Source: Anomaloglossus baeobatrachus
Taxonomy: Eukaryota > Chordata > Amphibia > Anura > Aromobatidae
Length of the DNA stretch: 64,000 bases
Direction of reading: 5' to 3'
NCBI RefSeq assembly: GCF_048569485.1
Contig: NC_134355.1
Location: 498,072,133-498,136,132, forward strand
Shown one piece after another: positions 31,886 through 43,579 of the stretch (the first letter of the stretch is position 1; each line of letters starts with the position of its first letter). Both the position numbers and the translations under genes were made by a program. The notes beneath the pieces are model-generated. The model saw nothing but the letters and a program-made list of their open reading frames with translations. It ran no database searches and was not told the origin of the DNA.

Positions 31886-32429
31886 TTACTGTGAAAAGCC
31901 ACACTTTTGGTGACTGGACCGTTATAGAATGTTAACTCGGACTGCCGAACTTAAAGCAAATCGTTTGAGTTCATCGAACGACTCGAACACCCCCCAAAAT
32001 CACTCAAATTTGAAATTGGCAAACCATTTGAATCGAACATCGCTCAACTCTAATGAAGGCCAAAGAACACAACAGGCAGATCCGTGATACTGTTGTAGAG
32101 AAGTTTAAAGCTGGATTTGGTTACAAATAGACTTTAAAAACTTTAAACATCCCAAGTAGAGATGAGCGAAACGGCCGTGGTTCGGCTCGAGTTCGGTTCG
32201 CCGGCGAACCGGTTCAGCGAACCACTCGAACCGCATAGGAAACAATGGGAAGCAATCACAAACACATAAAAACACTTAGAAAACACCCTCAAAGGTGTCC
32301 AAAAGGTGACAAACAACTCACAACACAACGCAAACACATGGGAAAGTGACAAGAACAAATTCTCATGCGAAAACAAAACAGCGTTACGAGGAAAAAGAGG
32401 AGGAGACAAAGATATATGAGTGTATGCAA

Positions 32430-32640
32430 GGCAACATCGATGCCATTACTGTGCAACTTGAGCCTTGCTCATTTTAGGCTTCCAATCTGGATAAATTGCC
32501 TGAGCTCGCCACGTACGCTTTGGGGATCTTGTCGTGTACTGCAGCCAGCGTTCTCTCGGAACCTGTCTTCAGTGCTGCTGGGGGGTCTGCTGACAAATAA
32601 GCACATGCGTCTGTCCACTGACAATGTGGACATGGCTCTC
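32430..32640 (+). pseudogene. hAT transposase C-terminal fragment
   Basis: Plus-strand translation matches young-hAT residues about 1192-1260: TVQLEPCSF, YALGILSC, TAASVLSEPVFSAAGG and a degraded KRTRLS zone (dimerisation region). It is placed before the rest of the gene and inverted relative to the young element. It carries stops and small indels. Confidence 0.8.
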
Positions 32641-33285
32641 CGAGGACTTTTCTTCCCCTTGGTCATCCAGGGGAGGTGAAAGGCACGCATATTTTTGAGA
32701 GTGCTTCATGCAAAGCATCTTTTTCATTTTCAAAAGGAGGGTCAACTGATGACAGTCAAGTGGAGTGTGTGTGGCCCAATTAGTGGCAACGAGGGAGACT
32801 GTGGTTGGAGTCCCCTCGCTGTGTTTCTAAAAGAACCAAGATGAACAAGTCATGGCTCTCAGAGGACTTTTCTTCCCCTGGGTCAGCCAGGGAAGGCGAA
32901 AGGCACACGTATTTTTGAGAGTGCTTCATGCAAAGCATCTTTTTCATTTTCAAAAGGGGGGTCAACTGATGACAGTCAAGTGGGGTGTGTGTGGCCCAAT
33001 TAGTGGCAACGAGGGAGACTGTGGTTGGAGTCCCCTTGCTGTGTTTCTAAAAGAACCAAGATGAACAAGTCATGGCTCTCAGAGGACTTTTCTTCCCCTG
33101 GGTCAGCCAGGGGAGGCAAAAGGCATGCGTATTTTTAATAGTGCTTCATGCAAAGCATCTTTTTCATTTTGAAAAGGGGGGTCAACTGATGACAGTCAAG
33201 TGGGGTGTGTGTGGCCCAATTAGTGGCAATGAGGGAGACTGTGTTTGGAGTCCCCTCGCTGTTTTTTACATGATTTTCGAAGTGT
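32633..33285 (+). repeat. Array of 3 units of about 219 bp, transposase 3'-end type
   Basis: Units start near 32633, 32851 and 33071 with ATGGCTCTC and GAGGACTTTTCTTCCCCT; each includes AAGATGAACAAGTCATGG, the codons of the transposase end (MNKSW). It corresponds to the 234-bp array of the young hAT but is on the opposite strand relative to the element ends. Confidence 0.8.
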
Positions 33286-33289
33286 ATGA

Positions 33290-35977
33290 CATGCCTAAGA
33301 GGTTTAGTTTCAGCATCTCAAACTTGTTGGCTACAGAAAGGCTGCCTTTACACCCTTTTGTCACCGAGGATTTTCGAGACCTTATGCCCATTGCAGTGCC
33401 CCAAGAGCCGATGGCCATTTGCCACTCCTTCTCCAAGAAAGGGGTGCCCGCGCTAACACAGCAGGTCGCACACAACGTCACCGCTTCCTTTAGAAACTCT
33501 GTGTGTGACAGGGTGCATTTCACCACAGATACTTGGAACAGTAAGCATGGACAGGGGCGTTACATGTCGCTGACTGGGCACTGGGTAACTAGGTTGATAG
33601 ATGGAAAAGTGTCTGTTGTGCAAGTCTTTCCGTCCCCACGACTTGTGTGTTTCAATCCTTCTTCTGTATGTACAAGTTCCTCCACTGCTTCTGCCTCATC
33701 AATCTCGTGTTGGTCCTGCACCTCAGCCCAAACCCTGTGTGATCAGGCCACCCTTCCTTGTAACTGCGCCCAAGTAATCCCACACACCTCCTTATTATGC
33801 TGGCAGCAGAGCTCATGGCCATCAGGCGGTCAAATGTTTACTTTGAAATGTAGGGGAAATGTGAGACACCGCTGAGGAGTTGTGGACGGTTAGCTCTGTA
33901 GAGTGAGATCGAGTTTCATCAATGGTTGTCTCCACTCAACCAGCAGCCAGGGAATGCCGGGTGCGACAATGATGCTAAACAGTCTGCGGCCCTTCTTCAG
34001 GGCAATGTGACACACGTGCCTTGTATGGCTCACGTGTTGAATCCGAATCTCCAGCAATTTTTAAAACACTATCCCGGCCTACATGTCCTTCTGTCGAGGG
34101 CACGGTGTAACGCCTGCCTGGATCGACACACTCAGACTGGCTGTGAAGGATAGGCTAGAGGGAACCCACTCATTAAGCTGGACCCCCAGAACCCTGAAAC
34201 CCTTTAACCCCTATACAGTGATTTTGAATGACACAGGGCCCAAGTTGATCAATACCTGTGGAAGGCTGCAGTTCCAGAGAATAGTAGTCATGCAGGGTCA
34301 AAACATTAATTGAGGAAGAGGAACAGAATGGGAGGGAAAGGACTTAATCAGAAAACATGCAGAGGTGAAATGCAAATCGGCCAACGAGGTACCTGAACAG
34401 CAAGCAGGAAAAGTAGTCAGGTAAAAAACACACAAACTCATAAAACTAAACTGGGGGTAACAGTAACCAGAGGTTCATAGCTATGTCTGGCAGTGGTCTT
34501 CAGACAGGAGGGGCCTAAAAAAGGGTGTTGTGTCTTTCCATTGGTTGTAGCTGAATGATGGTACTTCATCTGTGAGATACCCACCACCTGCATTCAGCCA
34601 TTGGTTCTGCATATGTCAAGGTAACGCAGCCCAGTGGGTGAGCATAACCTGCGTCCATCAGCGCCGCTGGCTTCGACTCCTCTCCCATCATCAGCACTAT
34701 TCACAAAAGGACCACGTTGTCACCTTGCGACAGGAGTACAATTTGACGTAGCGGACTACGGTGGTGACTTAACAGCCGTGTGCGGCAATGATGCAAACAT
34801 GGCAGCGTGCCTTTGTCAGGCCAATGTGACACACGTGACTTGTATGGCTCACGTGTTTGATCTGATTCTCCAGCAATTTTTAAAACAACATCCCGGCCTA
34901 CATGGCCTTGTACAGCGGGCACGCTCGCTATTTGCTCACTTCAATCATTCGCACCCAGTAGCTCAACAACTTTCATCGCTCCTGAAGTCTTAAGGTCCGG
35001 CGGTTAAACATCTGAAATGCACTGTTCCGACACACAGGAATTTGAATCTGCACATGTTGCAGCGTCTGTGGCAGCACCGCAGAGCCCAGCTGAAATACGT
35101 TATGATGTATACCCTGGGCTAACTTGATCCAGAGGTGGTGCAGATCACGCTGCTGGAGTGGTGTCAGATCAAGGACATATGCACCGTTCTACACAGTTTA
35201 GAAATGTCGACGCAGATGTTTTACACTGCCGATGACATTCTCAGCATGACAATTTTGGTCATCTACATGATGGAGCACACTTTAAGCATTATTTAGAGTC
35301 AGGTGTTGGTCCAAGAGGAAGGGAGGAAGTACTTGAGGAGTCATATGCGGAAGGGATAACAAGATCTACAAGGTCCAGACGGTCAGCGGCACCTTGGCGG
35401 CAGTCATGGTACGGTGGGGGAGAGGGATTATCAAGGGCGCATAGTATCAGCAAAACAGTTGAGGAAGGAGCAGGAGCCCAGGAAGAAATGGAGGACGAAC
35501 ATTTCGGTTGTGCGAGGTTGTGGGGAGAGGGCAAAGGAAGGAGGCACGATTCTCACCTCTCCGCCACCAACACACCAAGGACTTGGTCCTCCTGGATGCT
35601 CAAGACACATGAGCGCCTTCTTGCTGCACTACCTACAATATGACCCTCGGATTGTACGAATTTCAAGTCATGCTGACTACTGGGTTGCCACACTGTTAGA
35701 TCCCCGGTACAACACAAAATTTTGCGAAATAACTCCTGCCATAGAAACGGACGCACCTATGCAGGAGTATCAGCAGAAGGTGTTACGCAATCTTACATCT
35801 GCTTTTCCACTAAACACCAGTGATGCACAGAGTGAATATCAACACTTTTTCATCGATAGGAGGAAATGGTCTTACTTGTCCACATCTGAGGGACCGAGGG
35901 CTGGCTGCTGTGCTGAGACGGCATTGAGTAGGTGTCTCTGCAGAGTTGCATTTTTGGTCATATACAAACTGAGTTGA
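33290..35977 (+). pseudogene. hAT transposase middle region remnant
   Basis: Plus-strand pieces match young-hAT residues about 540-1115: LLATERLPLHPFVTEDFRDL, YSFSKKGVPAL-like, HFTTDTWNSKHGQGRYMSLT (first Asp kept), CDNDAKQSAALLQGNVTHVP then CMAHVLN, and near 35580-35800 HMSAFLLHYLQYDPRIV and LLDPRY. The CDN zone occurs twice (33955 and 34780), with an LTR-like insert between. Multiple stops and frameshifts; not functional. Confidence 0.8.
34108..34635. mobile_element. LTR-like fossil, Ty3/Gypsy type suspected
   Basis: An insert in the hAT remnant that starts TGTAACGCCTGCCTGG, resembling the start of amphibian Gypsy LTRs as I recall them. The right end and flanking duplication are not clear, so it may be a solo or partial LTR. 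It is old and non-coding. Confidence 0.3.
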
Positions 35978-38330
35978 AAAAGGACAGATGCTGGTGGAAA
36001 GGGGAACAGGTGTGTTGGAAAGGGTAAAAAAGTTTGTGTCCGTGGGTTTGGTGGTTAAGCAACATTAACATTTGCTGAAGAAACAACATCTGGTATGGTG
36101 GGACTGGCAGATTTGGATAAGGTGGTATATACTATGTTACCGCTATATAAAAAATATTAAGAAAAGAAAGAGATAGGTAGATATCCCAATCGCCATTCGG
36201 TGTCCACCATGCTCACAGATGGAAAAGGAGAGGTTGTCAACTGGAAGGTTAGGTGAAGGATACAGAGCAGGTTGACTCTGAAACAAATAGTAGCCTGAAC
36301 TGAGTTAGACGCCACTCGGATCTGTAGACTGGGAGTCCTGTAAGCGTGACAGGGTCCACACGACCACCCAGCCCCGGAACTCCCTGTTAACAACACAGGG
36401 ACCATTGGTAACGCTGTCCGTGTGCGTAGGGGACACACCTGTGGACAGCAGGCGCATCAGCAGCAGCAGGCCTGTTTATGCCACTGGGCTGCACTAGCAG
36501 GACTGGTAGGACAGAAGTGTTCTTAAACGTTCTGCATTACTAACTGTGGTGGTGGCCTGCATCGATGACCTATCCCTGCCTACATCTGGCTTAAAGCCGC
36601 AATGGGTTCAACACATGGAGGTGTGCTCTTTCGGAGCATAATAGAAGACTGGGCACCTTCTTCTTGGCTCCAGCCCCTTTTATAACCTGGGTCCGCCCCA
36701 AACTAGGCTGGACCACAATTAACCTCCTGGAGACAAAAGCAGAGTGACACGTCATGATTGGCATAACTAGCGTCCTATTTTGAACCGCCACTTGAATGAT
36801 GACCTCATGGCTGCCACAACCAAAACACCTCAACAGTCATCATCTGACCAACAACAATGAGGTGACAAGTCATAGGGGCGGGCCTCTGCAAGCCTGTTGG
36901 GAGTGGCCTGGCCAAATTGTCAGGACACCTGATGCCCTGTGGTCTATATGGGCCCCCCACATCAGGGGAGGGGCCAAAGAGTTCATTACCCAACCTAGCC
37001 TCTGATGCAGTAAGTGCCTGAGCATGCTCATTATTATGAAATACAGTTTCTGAAAAAAAGACTATCCGCTTCAGCATGCTGTCTAGGCACAAAACAGGAC
37101 TTAGACCCGGCACGGAGTGCAAGTACCTGTGCAAAGAGGCTTTTCTCAGTCAGTGTGAAGCCCCACAGGTTTGTGTTGGCGCATTACCTTCAGGGACTCC
37201 ACATGGAGGAAGAGTCTGGTCACAGTTAGGTTGCTTCTTTATATGTATTTTCGTGACGCCACTCTCGGTATTGCGGTCAGTGGGGACCACCACTGCAGTG
37301 TAAGGGGATACCTGGGGCTGATGTTGGGCAGTTAGTTTTAGTGGCCTCCCAAGAGTGAGTCAAGCCCCAGGGCCCTGTGTAAGTGTGTTGAGCCGCAGGT
37401 CGCAGAATTACTCAGGCACAGTCCAAACGAGCATGCGCTGTAGCCCAACATTAAGACATTGCCTCAGGAATAACACAGTCAGGCATAGCATACTCAGTTG
37501 GCGAAACACTGGCGTTAGGCTGCGGCTGGGATAAATCGGCACACAGGAAGGAGCAACCGCGGAAACACTTCGTTCAATTGTGAGGGGAGTCATTTTGGAG
37601 TTTGGTGAGGCGTACCGTAACGCCAGTGAGCAGCATCCTGTGCCACAGACCAACATTCTTCCAGTGCTGTCTATACTGTTAACCATGATAGGAGCGTAAA
37701 GTCTGTATTTATGGAAACTGGACATCACAGTACCTGGGTAAGGTAGACTGTGCCCAGACAGTAATGTGTGCACGCAACACTTTGTTTTATTATGAAAACA
37801 CATATCTGTTCTGGGTAGGACGACTATATAGACAATCACACTTGCTGCCTCTGCACTGTCAAATTGTCACGTACAGTTTAAATCATAGAGGGACAGCGAC
37901 ACGTGTTTGCATTGAATGTTGCTTTTCAAGATTTACATGACTGTGTTGCAGAGCTGTGTGGTTTGCATTCACACTGTTATCATCTGCCTTATCTGTGAGG
38001 CTTCAGTTAACAAGGGTATTCTGGGTGAGTGATGTGTTTTGTCTATGTTTAGGTAGATAACTGGGAAGCTCTTGGGATGCGCCACTAGTAAGTTGTCTTT
38101 GCACACAAACACACAAACACACAATTACTGCTGCTACGCAGAGGGCTTAGCAAGCAGTAGGCAACTGAATAGATTGTTCTATTATTTCAATTGAATGCAT
38201 GTTTCTTATTGTTTGTTTTGGGAAAGTGAAACAATCATTTATGAACCCAACTGCAAACAGTGTTTTTCATGTTGCGTGGTTTTGCTGCCTACTGTGGATC
38301 CCACCAAATACAAGACTTAAAATGAAGCAT
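35978..38330. other. Unassigned DNA inside the sister hAT copy
   Basis: About 2.35 kb without recognisable coding motifs. Short frames here (for example 37408-37839 minus) show no known domain. Words such as CGTGACGCCACTCTCGG near 37250 look like repeat sequence that I cannot name. Confidence 0.4.
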
Positions 38331-38640
38331 AAGTCGCAAAGGGAATTTCACTGTGCTACAATGCGGCCTAGCGGGACTGTGCAACCACCGCCTGCCCCAT
38401 CACGTGCAAATGCATGCTCTTCATCCTCTGTGACTGTGGGGACAGCAGTCACACATACTTTTTCACACTGAACTTCCACCCTGTTACCCGTAAGCGGGAG
38501 TGTGATTGGCAGGTCGTCACTTGTTTTTTAAGTGCAAACAGATGGTATTGTTGAGCTGTCAGACATCAAGAGAACCACAATTGGATGAAGGAAACATTAT
38601 ATCCACTCCTGCACCTTCGTGAAAGATTGGCTGGGCTACC
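38330..38640 (+). pseudogene. hAT transposase post-BED linker fragment
   Basis: Translations match young-hAT residues about 405-495: AMRPSG then QPPPAPSRANACSSSSVTVG, and further on LSCQTSREPQLDEGNIIS. It lies downstream of the middle region, so the order is scrambled relative to the gene. The zinc finger itself is not recognisable. Confidence 0.7.
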
Positions 38641-38929
38641 TGAAGATAGTTATTGCGTTCCACAAATGGAAAGGAGTGTAGAATGCACATGTGTTGCACC
38701 TTGCTTGGCAGCAAAGGAACAATAACTTAGTATTCCAGACAATTTTAGGATGGCAGAAAAAGTGTCAGCTCTTTGGGCAAATTAAATAGCGTGGCAAAAG
38801 TGGGCAGGTGGGTACAGTGGCTGTGTTCTGTGTGTACCAGGACAGTAAAGGAAGCCTCACTTTCTATCCTTCCTAATGATGAAATGCAGCTAGGAATTCC
38901 CTGAGTTTCCTATAAAAATAGCGTTGCAA

Positions 38930-39570
38930 AATGTGCAGGAGGGTGTCATGCAGAGGTGCTAGAAATAGCTCGGCACCAGTGGGGCACAAATGGAGTACAA
39001 CAGCCACTTTTTGGATGCCACTAAGTTGCAGCATTTTTTGCTATTATTATAGCTTATTAAAAACAGAGCAGGAGGGTGTAATGCAGAGGTGCTAGAAATA
39101 GCTTGGCACCAGTGTGGCACAAATGGAGTACAACAGCAACTTTTTGGATGCCACTAACTAGCAGCACTCTTTTAAATTAAAATGGCTTTGCAAAAATGTG
39201 CAGGAGGGTGTAATGCAGAGGTGCTAGAAATAGCTTGGCACCAGTGGGGCACAAATGGAGTACAAGAACCACTTTTTGGATGCCACTAAGTTGCAGCATT
39301 TTTTGCTATTATTATAGCTTATTAAAAACAGAGCAGGAGGGTGTAATGCAGAGGTGCTAGAAATAGCTTGGCACCAGTGGGGCACAAATGGAGTACAACA
39401 GCCACTTTTTGGATGCCACTAACTGGCAGCATTTTTTGCTATTATTATAGCTTATTAAAAACAGAGCAGGAGGGTGTAATGCAGAGGTGCTATAAATAGC
39501 TTGGCACCAGTGGGGCACAAATGGAGTACAACAGCCACTTTTTAGATGCCACTAAGTTTCCTCAGTGTTT
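38930..39570. repeat. Array of about 5 units of 131-134 bp
   Basis: Units start with GCAGGAGGGTGTAATGCAGAG near 38936, 39066, 39198, 39332 and 39463. Homologous by position and sequence to the 138-bp array of the young hAT, in the same orientation relative to the element ends. Confidence 0.85.
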
Positions 39571-40403
39571 GCTAGTATAATGGCTTAGTAACAATGAGCT
39601 TGAGTGTGCAAAGGGCTGGAGGGTACAGTAGCAGGGTTGTGGGTCTGTGTTGAGGAAAGGAAGCCTCACTTTATATCCCTCCTAATGGTGAAATGCAGCG
39701 AGGAAGCCCCTGACCTTAGCTACACAGACGCTCTTATCTGTAGCTGTTAAAATCTTTTTCCACAGACCTGACTGTCACCTATGACTTTGAGCCTGCTGTT
39801 ATTAGCCCTTACAAGGGCTAAAAGAAACTTCTATCCCTATTCTGAATAGCGCTGTGTGTAGAGCGTACACAGCAGTATCGGAGACAGGAGCTAAGCCAGC
39901 GGTGACTGACACCCAGACGCAGAAGACAGATAATGGCATCCTGATGGGCAGATACCCATTTTTATAATGCAGGGACATGTGACATGGACATCCTATCACA
40001 CATGCCGTTGCTTCTCTGGCTAAAAGTCCACTTAGCTGTGTGTGTCGGGGATTGGCTGACATGCTGGCCTACCCCACTACACGCGCACGCTTATTGAAGG
40101 AAGACAAGGAGAAAAAAAAATAGCCATCGCCATTATCCCAGCAGCAGTGATCTGAATGTGCTGTTCCCGCACACTATACACTGAAATTTCATAATAGTGT
40201 GAGTCACAGAGTGACTTACACTATTACAGCGGAAAGCCAGCTAGTAATTAGCTTGGCTTTTGCTGCTAGAACCGTTCTCGAACGTAACTAGAACTATCGA
40301 GCTTTAGCAAAAAGCTCGAGTTCTAGTTTGATCTAGAACAGCCCCCAAAATCACTCGAACCGCGAACTGGAGAACCTCGAACCACGAACCGCGCTCAACT
40401 CTA

Positions 40404-41542
40404 ATCCCATGGAGAACTGTGCAAGCGATCTTATTGAAATGGAAGGAGTATCATGCCACTGCAAATCTACCAAAACCCGGCTGTCCATCCAAACTTTTAT
40501 CTCAAACAAGGAGAAGACTGATCAGAGATTCAGCCAAGAGGCCCATGATCACTCTGGATAAACTGCAGAGATCTACAGCTGAGGTGGGAGAGTCTTTCCA
40601 TAGGACAACAATCAGTCGCACAATGCACAAATCTGGCCTTTATGTAAGAGTGGAAGGAGAAAGCCATTTCTAAAAGATATCCATAAAATGTATCGTTTAA
40701 AGTTTGCCACAAGCCACCTTGGAGACACACCAAACATGTAGAAGAAGGTGCTCTGGTCAGATGAAACCAAAATAGAACTATTTGTTCACAATGCCAAGTG
40801 ATATGTTTGGCGTAAAAGCAACACAGCTCAATACCCTGAACACACCATCCCCACTGTCAAACATGGCGGTGGCAGCATCATGGTTTGGGCCTGATTTTCT
40901 TCAGCAGGGACAGGGTAGATGGTTAAAATTGATGGGAAGATAGATGGAGCCAAATACAGGACGATTCTTAAAGAAAACCTGTTGGAGTCTGCAAAAGACC
41001 TGAGACTTTGATGAAGAATTGTCTTCCAACAAGACAATGATCCCAAACATAAAGCAAAATCTACAATGGAATGGTTCACAAATAAACGTATCCAGGTGTT
41101 AGAATGGCCAAGTCAAAGTCCAGACCTGAATCCAATCAAAAATCTGTGGAAAGAGCTGAAAACTGCTGTTCACAAATGCTATCCAACCTCACTCAGCTCA
41201 AGCTGTTTGCAAAGAAAGAATGGGCAAGAACTTCAGTCTCTCAATGTGCAAAACTGATAGATACATACCCCAAGCGACTTGCAACTGTAATCGTAGCAAA
41301 ACGTGGCGCTACAAAGTATTAACTTAAAGGGGCCGAATAATATTGCACGCCCCACTTTTCAGTTATTTATTTTTTAAAAAATGTTTAAAATAATCAATAA
41401 ATTTTGTTCAACTTCACAATTGTGTCCCACTTGTTGTTGATTCTTCACCAGAACATTAACATTTTTATCTTTATGTTTGAAGCCTGAAATGTGGTAACAG
41501 GTTGAAAAAGTCAAGGGAACCAAATACTTTCGTAAGGCACTG
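40404..41542 (+). pseudogene. Tc1-like transposase remnant, main piece
   Basis: Remnant of a DD34E transposase; plus-strand pieces include ILLKWKEYHATANLPKPG, TRRRLIRDSAKRPMITL, VLWSDETKIELF (first Asp), QDNDPKHK (second Asp) and [16 protein letters not shown]. The last catalytic residue, normally Glu in PIENLW, reads Lys. Frames 40419-40673 and 41066-41257 are parts of it; stops and frameshifts separate them. The N-terminal part of the gene lies at 17600-17638 and 32053-32156, separated by hAT insertions. Confidence 0.85.
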
Positions 41543-41544
41543 TA

Positions 41545-42950
41545 TTTGTTCTTTTATGCCCATCCCAATTCCTGTGCGGTTTGAGGTTTGTCCTCCAAGC
41601 ATAAGAGTTTAAGATTGTCCTGCTGTCATTTACCCCTTGCTATGCTGAAGATGGTGATGCAGGTCTTGCAGTGACCGGATGTGGAGGAGCTGGTGGAGGA
41701 AGTGGAGTAGAAGGAGGAGTCAACACTGACCGACAACTGTCCAGCAGTCCCAGGTGGTGGTAGGGCGTATGCTGGAATGTGTGACACCTCATTCCCAGCT
41801 GCCACTATGATTACCCAGTGTGCAGTTAGAGAGATATACTATTCTGCAAAAAGAGTTGAAGCTGGGAACAATGTACTGCTGTACAGCCACTGTCTCCACC
41901 AGCTTGAATGGCAGCATTTCAAAGGTAAGCATATTGAAAATGCTGTCATTTAGGGCAGGGCTCATGGGAGTGTAAGGGAATATTTTCTATTTCTATCAAG
42001 AGTTTGGGTCATGGAGAGCTGCAGAATTCCGTGGGATGGTGTGAATATTGTACGTGACGATTGTGGTGGTGGTGTTGCTGCCACATCATGTGCTTGCGTG
42101 GAGGCAGGTGGTCCTGGTGATCATGAGCTGAAGGAAGAAGCTGACACTGCATCTGAGCAGCCTGACACTGCTGTAGAAGAGGGAGCAGGAGGAGAATGAG
42201 TCCTTTCCTGATTTCTCAAGAAACTTCTCCACTGCACCTTGTGCTTTTAAGTCAGATGACGCATCAAGCAGTTGGTGCTAAGGTTGAGAAGATTTATCCC
42301 TCAATTCAAACTCTGATGGTACAGCGTACATATAATGGCTTTTTTGTCATCAACACATTCCCAGAAGAAATGCCATGCCAGGAACTTCTTTTGAGCTGGC
42401 TGAGGTGCAAGCTATTTAATATTGCAGTGGGTGGTAGCAGCTGATGTTCTGGCAATGGGCCATCCACTGGACGTTTGCCCTAGGCTCTCTTTTTTTGCTG
42501 TGGTAGTTTTGTCTTTGTGAGCACCTCCTCTTTATTGTAACTGTGCACATCATTATCATGGCCTTCGCTCCAGGTGGGGTCAAATACCTCATTATCATCC
42601 CTCGCATCATCTTCCACTAACTCCTAAGCCTTGTCTGCCTTCCACCTCTGGGGCAGGGCCAGGGGAATGGGCCATTGGACCTTGGCCAGTAGAGTAATCA
42701 AAAAGCATAAGTGACTGCAGCATGATTTGTGGCTTACACTGATTGACTGATTTTGAATGGGTTGAGGTGGAAGTAAGATGACCATGGAACTCTGGAGCCA
42801 ACTCTGATCTTTCAACTGTGAATTGTATGGAAAACAATGCAAAGGAACTGGATACACTGGTTGCTATATAATCTAAAACTGTCTCAATATGTTCTAGCCT
42901 CACGATTGGGGCAACGGTACTAGGGCCTAAGAAATGATGAATACCAGCCT
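41545..42950 (-). pseudogene. Old hAT transposase remnant, N-terminal half
   Basis: Minus-strand pieces correspond to young-hAT residues up to about 735: CLEDKPQTAQELGWA next to the Tc1 end, a WVI zone near 41800 matching GHWVTMVID, and EMLPFKLVETVAVQQ near 41900 matching EMLPFRLVDTQDFRD. Acidic Ser-rich sequence follows to the right, as in the N-terminal extension. No intact frame. The gene continues at 17237. Confidence 0.7.
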
Positions 42951-43579
42951 GTGGCCCACTGGCACCAATGGAAAATATTTCAGTTTGGAGCATAACAGGT
43001 ACAGATCTACCACTGAAGTAGCTACCCCAATAGCAACATCACCATGACAATGTCTCTAATTATATGTTCACCTCATTCTCTGGCACACAAGAAAGTTAAG
43101 ATTATTAGACTGCCTGTATACAGAGAGAGAGCGATTATAAGGGCTGCTTCTCACTTGCGAGTTTCTCGCAGTAGAGCAATGCGAGAAAAACTCGCATTGG
43201 AATCGGACACATGTTAGTGAATGATTCAGCTCTCATCTGCGATTTTTTTCTCAGTCCAAATCGGACCGAGAAAAAAATCGCAGCATGCTGCTTTTTTGCG
43301 AGTTTCTACTGCGAGTCTCTCCAATGCAAGTCTATGGGAGCGTGTAAAAAATCGGATGTCACGGGACGGCACTCACACCATCCTAGTGACATCCGATTTT
43401 CTAAATACATTTCTCGCATGTTTCCTAAAACACTGGAAACGAGCGATGTCTCCCAATGTCTGTCAATCACTATTCCCTGTCAGTCGGTCTCTCCCTCTCG
43501 GTCTCTATTCTCTCTCTGTCGGTCCGTCACTATCTCTGTCCCTCTCTCACAGTCTGTCGGTCAGTTTCCACCCCTCTCT

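Larger units (their letters stand above)
17639..32052. mobile_element. Non-autonomous hAT (outer), carries the young hAT
   Basis: Ends TAGTGTTGAGC (left) and, on the other strand, TAGAGTTGAGC (right). Flanks ATGATGAC (17631-17638) and ATGAAGGC (32053-32060) agree at six of eight positions and fit the interrupted Tc1 sequence. About 5.7 kb of its own sequence remains after removing 21350-30092. It contains a large palindrome, purine microsatellites, two tRNA-like modules, a GC-rich module and a MITE (31304-31885). A second copy lies on the minus strand from 62767. No transposase is present. Confidence 0.8.
32157..40403. mobile_element. Diverged sister copy of the young hAT, rearranged
   Basis: Ends TAGAGATGAGCG and TAGAGTTGAGCG; flanks ATCCCAAG (32149-32156) and ATCCCATG (40404-40411) differ at one position. 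The first 270 bp and the last 1.5 kb match the young hAT in the same orientation, but the transposase remnants inside are on the plus strand and in altered order (C-terminal piece, array, middle, N-terminal linker). It also holds an LTR-like fossil and about 2.3 kb of unassigned DNA. It cannot encode a transposase. Confidence 0.85.
17240..41542 (+). mobile_element. Tc1-like transposon split by two hAT insertions
   Basis: Terminal repeats are CACTGCCTTGCAAAAGTATT (left) and, on the other strand, CAGTGCCTTACGAAAGTATT (right), each beside TA (17238-17239, 41543-41544). Its own sequence is only about 1.64 kb, in three pieces: 17240-17638, 32053-32156 and 40404-41542. Pieces join in order with 8-bp duplications at each break, so the intervening 14.4 kb and 8.2 kb are later insertions. 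The coding strand is plus. Confidence 0.9.

Noticed and set aside
35978-38330. A host exon cluster inside the sister hAT
   Set aside because: No domain, no consistent splice-site series; short frames on both strands look random.
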